Shown piece by piece: positions 59,301 to 64,000 of a stretch of DNA of 64,000 nucleotides; the first letter of the stretch is position 1, and each line of letters starts with the position of its first letter. The notes beneath the pieces were generated by a model that did no database searches, was not told the origin of the DNA, and saw nothing but the letters and a program-made list of their open reading frames with translations. Both the position numbers and the translations under genes were made by a program. Origin of the DNA: Acanthopleura granulata (lineage: Eukaryota; Mollusca; Polyplacophora; Chitonida; Chitonidae); NCBI GenBank assembly GCA_016165875.1, contig JABBOT010000001.1, forward strand, positions 10,667,306 to 10,731,305, read 5' to 3'.

Positions 59301-60922
59301 CTTTTATGTCAATATGATGATGACAAAACTTGTACCACAAATAGTGTGATCTAATATAAGTCCGTCATCAGGACACTAAATTTCCAACATCATCATGGAA
59401 TGTCACGGTTTTCTCCAGCTTGAAATACTTCATGTTTACCTGCCATGCATATCCATCAGTATGACAGAAAGCCTGTTCCCAATGAATTGATTGTATCACT
59501 CCATGAAAATCAGTCACAAATATTTTTACATTTCTGGTAAAGTGGAAAGTGTTAGTCATTAACCTGTCACGCACTGCTGTAATCTGCAATTGAAAAGTGC
59601 ACTCACTGCTGTTGGAAGTTCAATTTGCCATGTTTGTACCTCTTCACCAAGTGATGGGCACACGATAGGTATACTTAGACAGGCATTTATAAGGTGGAAA
59701 GTTGTAAAGAACAGTAATGATATTCGTTCCAGTGGAAACACTTTTAGTGTCTCAAATCATTGCTGAAAGTTTGAACCATGTCAGGTGCAGTGTTGTGCTA
59801 TTAATGTTGTCTCAGAAGTCAATTTATCAGAGTTGTGAAAGGGGATTCAGTGAGAAGTGACAGCCATACTGATGGAAAGGGAAAGAATAGGGCCACACTG
59901 GTAGGGATATTAAAGGTATTAGAGTTGATCAGGAGTTACTACATGTAATAATTATCTTGTTTAAAGGTAGCATAACGTGTCTAGATAGTATATGCTGGCA
60001 CCTTTGTTGACAGGCTGGAATTATAGAAGAAATGTTAGAAGATACCATGGAGGGTCTAGAATCTGATGATTTGGAAGAGGAAGTTGACGCTGAGGTGGAG
60101 AAAGTGCTGTTTGATCTGACCGCTGGTAAGTCATGCTGATTGATCTGACTGCTGGTAAGGCCTACTGTTTGATCTGACCGCTGGTAAATCATGCTGTTTG
60201 ATCTCACTGCCGGTAAATCATGCTGATTGATCTGACTGCTGGTAAGGCCTACTGTTTGATCTGACCGCTGGTAAATCATGCTGTTTGATCTCACTGCCGG
60301 TAAATCATGCTGTTTGATCTGACTGCTGGTAAGTCATGCTGATTGATCATAATGCTGGTAAGACCTACTGTTTGATCTGACTGCTGGTAAATCATGCTGT
60401 TTGATCTCAGTGCTGGTAAATCATGCTGACTGATTTCTCGTCTGGTAAATCTGTCTACTCAATGCTACACTACATGTATGTGATCGCGAAATCAGTAACA
60501 TGGAGATCATGTCATACACTTTGAGCTTATTCTGCACGTATAAAAATCTTTACATCACATGTGAGAAAGTTTGTCAGTTGCTTGCCAAAGGTCAGTGGTT
60601 TATTGTCATTTCCTCTGTAATAAAAAAAAATCAATGCATTCCTAGAAATCAAGCATTCTTCAGGGTGGTGTTACATTCCAATCAGATAAGTGAAGAAGTA
60701 ATTTACGATTGCCTTTGTATTTCCCGCCCATGAAATAAAGCTATTTACAGTTGTCATGATTGTTTTGGTTTTGTATTTTGTCCAGGTGAGCTTGGTAAAG
60801 CTCCAGCTGCTGTTGCTGACTCCCTGCCGACAGAAGAACAAGGAGCTACTGCTGCTGTAGAGGATGAAGAAGAAGAGGATGTAGAGGAAATGAAGGCGCG
60901 TCTGGAGGCATTGAGGAGTTAG
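56297..60922 (+). CDS. CHMP3: Charged multivesicular body protein 3 (VPS24), six exons
   Basis: Exons 56297-56341, 57565-57625, 58029-58208, 58719-58840, 60014-60125 and 60786-60922 join with canonical sites to code 218 residues, close to the ~222 of the vertebrate protein. CHMP3 is an ESCRT-III subunit that co-polymerises with CHMP2 on CHMP4 filaments to drive membrane scission in endosomal sorting, cytokinesis and repair. Diagnostic features are the N-terminal MGLFGK, the basic helix with REEEKVKRSLKDAAKKGEKE, the central KVPEIQATMREMSKEMMKAG, the acidic linker, and the C-terminal MIT-interacting motif EEMKARLEALRS that recruits VPS4. Nothing is broken in the coding sequence. The oddity is the 29-bp array at the exon 5 donor. 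The orthology is secure. Confidence 0.96.
57565..57625 (+). CDS. CHMP3: CHMP3 exon 2
   Basis: The acceptor TTTTGCAG is followed by VQEWTSKLRREGNQLERQVR, start of helix 1 of the ESCRT-III core. Donor GTATGT, phase 1. Confidence 0.93.
58029..58208 (+). CDS. CHMP3: CHMP3 exon 3
   Basis: The acceptor TTGTGTAG precedes AIQREEEKVKRSLKDAAKKG, then VLAKEIVNSRRAVNKLYAAK and QMSMKNQL. This is the helix 1-helix 2 hairpin. Donor GTGAGT, phase 1. Confidence 0.95.
58719..58840 (+). CDS. CHMP3: CHMP3 exon 4
   Basis: The acceptor TTTTCAG precedes ATLRIAGALEKSTVVMNSMQ, then LIKVPEIQATMREMSKEMMK. It ends in phase 0 before GTCTCT, a weaker donor than the others. Intron 4 (58841-60013) shows nothing notable. 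Confidence 0.94.
60014..60125 (+). CDS. CHMP3: CHMP3 exon 5
   Basis: The acceptor GTTGACAG precedes AGIIEEMLEDTMEGLESDDL, then EVEKVLFDLTAG. The donor GTAAGT is at 60126 (phase 1). The last 19 nt of the exon are the first unit of the 29-bp array. Confidence 0.95.
60107..60458 (+). repeat. 29-bp tandem array carrying ~12 copies of the CHMP3 exon 5 donor junction
   Basis: Units of 28-30 bp read CTGTTTGATCTGACCGCTGG followed by TAAATCATG. Each contains the last exon bases and GGTAAG or GGTAAA. A three-unit (about 87-bp) block is itself repeated at about 60137 and 60224. Units decay toward the right. Confidence 0.92.
60786..60922 (+). CDS. CHMP3: CHMP3 exon 6 and stop
   Basis: The acceptor TTTGTCCAG precedes ELGKAPAAVADSLPTEEQGA, an acidic run EDEEEEDVEE and the MIT-interacting helix MKARLEALRS, then TAG at 60920-60922. 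Confidence 0.95.
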
Positions 60923-63588
60923 TTTGTACCTCCAGTAGAGGAGATGAAGGCACACTTGCACATGTAGAGAAGTTAGTCAAGTACTTGAGGCAACCTTCTT
61001 TGGAGGATGTCTCAAGAGGATGTAAATGAGATGAGATCAGTCTGGAGGCACGGAGGTGTCAGCCCTGTAACGCTGGCTCATTGTAAAGCAACCTTCAAAT
61101 CATCATTGTACCTTCAGGCCTCTACTCTGTGACAGGTGAAAGTTTGCTCTTAATCTTCGCCTTTTACCACATCATTGAAGCATAGTACATCATAATGTTT
61201 ATATTTTCACATTGATCAGGGGTAAAACTGAATATATTTATAACAGTGATGTTTAAAGAAATGTTAGCTCAGAGGCTTTGGTGAATATGACCTAAAGACC
61301 AGGATAAGCATTGGACCACCTGAATATTGTCCAAGGGAAGATAACTCCGTGGAGTACCTGTAGCTATAGGTCCCATAAGGTCATTTTTCTTCAAGTACTT
61401 TTACACATGTGGTGTTTATGAATGTTGAGGAATGTTTATGAGAGTACATATTCTAGGAGAGCTTTATTTAGCTCTACCAGCCAAAGAAGAACTTATGTAC
61501 TAGCAAGTTGTCTGCCATCTGTGTGGCTCTTTTTTCTTAACGTGTAATTTCTTTGCCATCCTAGTATGGGTGAAATCATCCATTTTTGTATTTAACATGA
61601 AATATTTGCAGGCATTATTTATTTCAAACATGTCTCACAGTGAATTAGACAGTACTAGATATCTTTCTCTCCTAACAAATATAAATGTCCTTTTGTTCAT
61701 TGGAATGTGATAGGGCATTAACAGGAAGTGAATGAATAGTTCATCACGAATGTTTGTCGTGTGGAATGAAAAGCAGCTGTCTTTACAGTTTTTTTTTATC
61801 TTTTGAAACAGCATACTGTGGATTGTAATTAGAGACAGAAAAGGAAGTTTTAATTGTCAGAATAGCCCACCATGAGCCACACGCCAGATCTGGACCATTT
61901 GCTGTAGTCAAATTAATTTTGATCTTATGTGTAGCATATTATGGGTATGGATTTAGGGCATTGTTTGAAAGCTGAATATTTTATGCGTGAAAAAGGTGCA
62001 TTGTCATCATTTATTTCCTTGTCCCACAATGTATGGAAATGTTGAAGCTGTTGATTGCTCAAGGTGCATATAACAGCCATCTCTGTAGATTGGATCAGCA
62101 GTGTTCATACCTGTAGTGCCCCCCTCCCGCCATTGTACATGTGTGTTATAAAGCTTGATATCAGAGAAGACTACTATTGTAGACTGTAAATACTGTGTCT
62201 GTACCTTTATCTGCTTGCTTAAATATTGGGCATTCTGGAGTCTATCCAGCTTAATGTGGCCACTGTTGCACAAGTGAAGTGTTCCTGATCAGAGTGTAAA
62301 ACACCAGTCCAAAAAGTAATTAAATAAGATTGGACATTCTATTATAAGTAACTCTCTGTCTTCATTAAATAGCCTTTGGAACTGATCACTATTTCAGAGT
62401 TTGCAGCTCAAACTTGTCGATGTAAAATTTCATATTCAGCCTCGATACTTTTTTACAGAAGGGAGCAGTCTTTGTTTATAAAGATATAAGTTGCTTTGAT
62501 GCCTGTAAATTAACAGTATACTTCTTTGTATACACAACTGTATAAAATTGTGTAAATATTGCCATGTAAATTATAAACTTTGTTTTTAGTTATCTGATGC
62601 TTCTACTTGTTATTTTTTCTTCGTTACATGCATTGTGCTCAAACTGCACCTGTAATGATAGCCTCCTATCCCTTCATTCATGGCGAGTCAGTATATATCA
62701 AACTACACCTGTAATCTACTGAAAGTCTTCTATCAATTCAGATTGAGGTTTGTACACAAGAATTTTGTGCAAGGATTCCTAAAAGATGCAACACATTAAG
62801 GTGAGGTAATTCAAGCACTGATGCCTCACTCCAGCATATCTGTGATCGGGCAAAACAGCTGTCTGTACTCCCTCATTCTCTGACACAGTGAAGCAGTCAC
62901 AAAGTGCAAGTTGTTAAATGTGTGGTAATACCTAGATCAGGACTGAAACATTCCACCTATATACCTGAGCCATACTAACAACTGAAAAATGCAGCAGAAT
63001 GACTGAATACGACCTAATGCCACCTTGGCAATATTTCAGTCATCAATTTGAGTAAAATTGTTAAAATACTGCATTGTATTAAAACCTTTAGAGTAAGTTT
63101 CAGAGGATAATGTGGAAACAAAAAGTTCTGTATCATTTCCACATTTCCAACATGTGGCCACAAATGACACTGATCATACGAATGCTCTTGATGCCACTCC
63201 AGCATAATTGCCGTACTCAGTGTCATATCTGCAGGTTTCAATGTCAAAATAGGCAATCCTGTGGAGTGACGTCAAGAAAGTTTTAAGAAAACTGCTGAAG
63301 ATATCGTTTTTGCATGAGATTGGCTTCATGTCAATTCAGTATTTCTACCTAGTTCCTCTAGGATCTGAAGTGCTGAATCATGGGTTGAGTACTGTTGCAC
63401 AAGATGTTTTTGTATCCATTCAAAATTATCACCTCTTAAGAAGCACTGGAAAGGTTTCTTAGATTATTAATCTAATAAAAGTATATCTTATGGTGTAAGC
63501 CCAATCGTCCTTACATGCTGAATGACAGCATTCCACTATTGAAATATAGAGTCAGATGTGTAATTCCACTCAATACAAGCCCGCCTTA
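60923..63588 (+). other. CHMP3 3' UTR and downstream sequence
   Basis: No open frame with a domain. The first ~90 nt after the stop partly repeat the end of exon 6 (GGAGATGAAGGCACACTTGC resembles the final coding segment), a likely short duplication. A strong AATAAA is at about 63474, but the true UTR end is not determinable. Confidence 0.4.
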
Positions 63589-63732
63589 GGGTGGCTTCCT
63601 CCCCGACCGTACTTGGGAAGGTCTGCGAACAACCTGCCAATGGATGTGGATTCCTCCCACCACAATGCTGGCCACCGTCGTATATGTGAAATACTCTTAA
63701 GTATGGCGTTCAACACCAATCAAATAAATTTT
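63589..63732 (+). repeat. SINE 3' half, plus orientation
   Basis: A 5'-truncated copy: GTGGCTTCCTCCCCGACCGT, GAACAACCTGCCAATGGATG, CTCCCACCACAATGCTGGCC and the 3' end CAACACCAATCAAATAAATT. The 104-codon frame 63556-63870 runs through it and is not a gene. Confidence 0.8.
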
Positions 63733-64000
63733 AATACAAGCCAAGTCTACACAGATGTGCATATGACAACAAAAGGCATTGTTTATGTGCACCTGACAAA
63801 ATCCTACCCTTTACCCAGCCCACAAATTTTCCTTGTCGCAGGACTGCTGGCAGTTTCTGTATGGCTCTGATTTAATGACAGAAAAAGCATTTGCACCATT
63901 TCTCTATTTTTAGCTAAGACAAGTCATGTGTCATCCTACTCAGTCTCATGAAGAGTCCTGAAGTGAGAAATCAGGAGGATGTAAACAGAGTGACTAAACT

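Noticed and set aside
59929..60294. 121-codon minus-strand frame with repeated SNSMIYQR
   Set aside because: Antisense of CHMP3 exon 5 and the 29-bp donor array.
1..64000. Search for CRISPR arrays, bacterial operons, phage or retroviral genes, rRNA and free-standing tRNA genes
   Set aside because: None found. The tandem repeats have no spacer pattern, and tRNA-like boxes occur only in SINE-type elements.

Overview
The window is nuclear DNA from an animal, most likely a marine lophotrochozoan and probably a mollusc. Coding sequence is a small fraction of the 64 kb. Genes are split by GT-AG introns. The intergenic DNA is AT-rich and full of degenerate minisatellites and copies of a tRNA-derived SINE with a conserved central domain. 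The gene families also fit: tandem von Willebrand A (vWA) domain genes, secreted PAN-domain proteins, and an expanded set of secretin/adhesion-like receptors. The taxon is inferred from style and families, not proven.

Five gene loci are supported. (1) 416-3645 (+) is the 3' end of a gene with two complete vWA domains, joined by very short symmetric phase-1 linker exons. (2) 15095-19752 (-) is a four-exon secreted PAN/Apple protein; its last intron holds a ~1 kb array of 27-bp repeats. (3) 28752-33208 and (4) 36999-42230 (+) are tandem paralogous receptors. Each has a signal peptide, a somatomedin-B domain, a long cysteine-rich ectodomain and a family-B-like seven-helix domain, coded in two exons that meet at the same phase-0 point. 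A third, inverted and decayed copy lies at 49098-50551 (-). (5) 56297-60922 (+) is a complete six-exon CHMP3/VPS24 gene (ESCRT-III) coding for 218 residues.

The rest is intergenic or intronic: 4.4-15.1 kb, 19.8-28.7 kb, 33.2-37.0 kb, 42.2-49.1 kb, 50.6-56.3 kb and 60.9-64.0 kb. It holds SINE copies, an unclassified dispersed repeat, and tandem arrays with units of about 20, 27, 29, 36, 54 and ~70 bp. Several arrays have unit lengths divisible by three and so produce long spurious open frames.

The most interesting structures are places where tandem duplication has hit splice sites. The last exon of the vWA gene has a duplicated 3' splice site exactly 48 nt apart and in frame. CHMP3 exon 5 has its 5' splice junction copied about twelve times as a 29-bp array. 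The two-exon somatomedin-B receptors and their mosaic pseudogene are the best candidates for a poorly described system. No CRISPR array, rRNA, free-standing tRNA gene or viral gene was seen.
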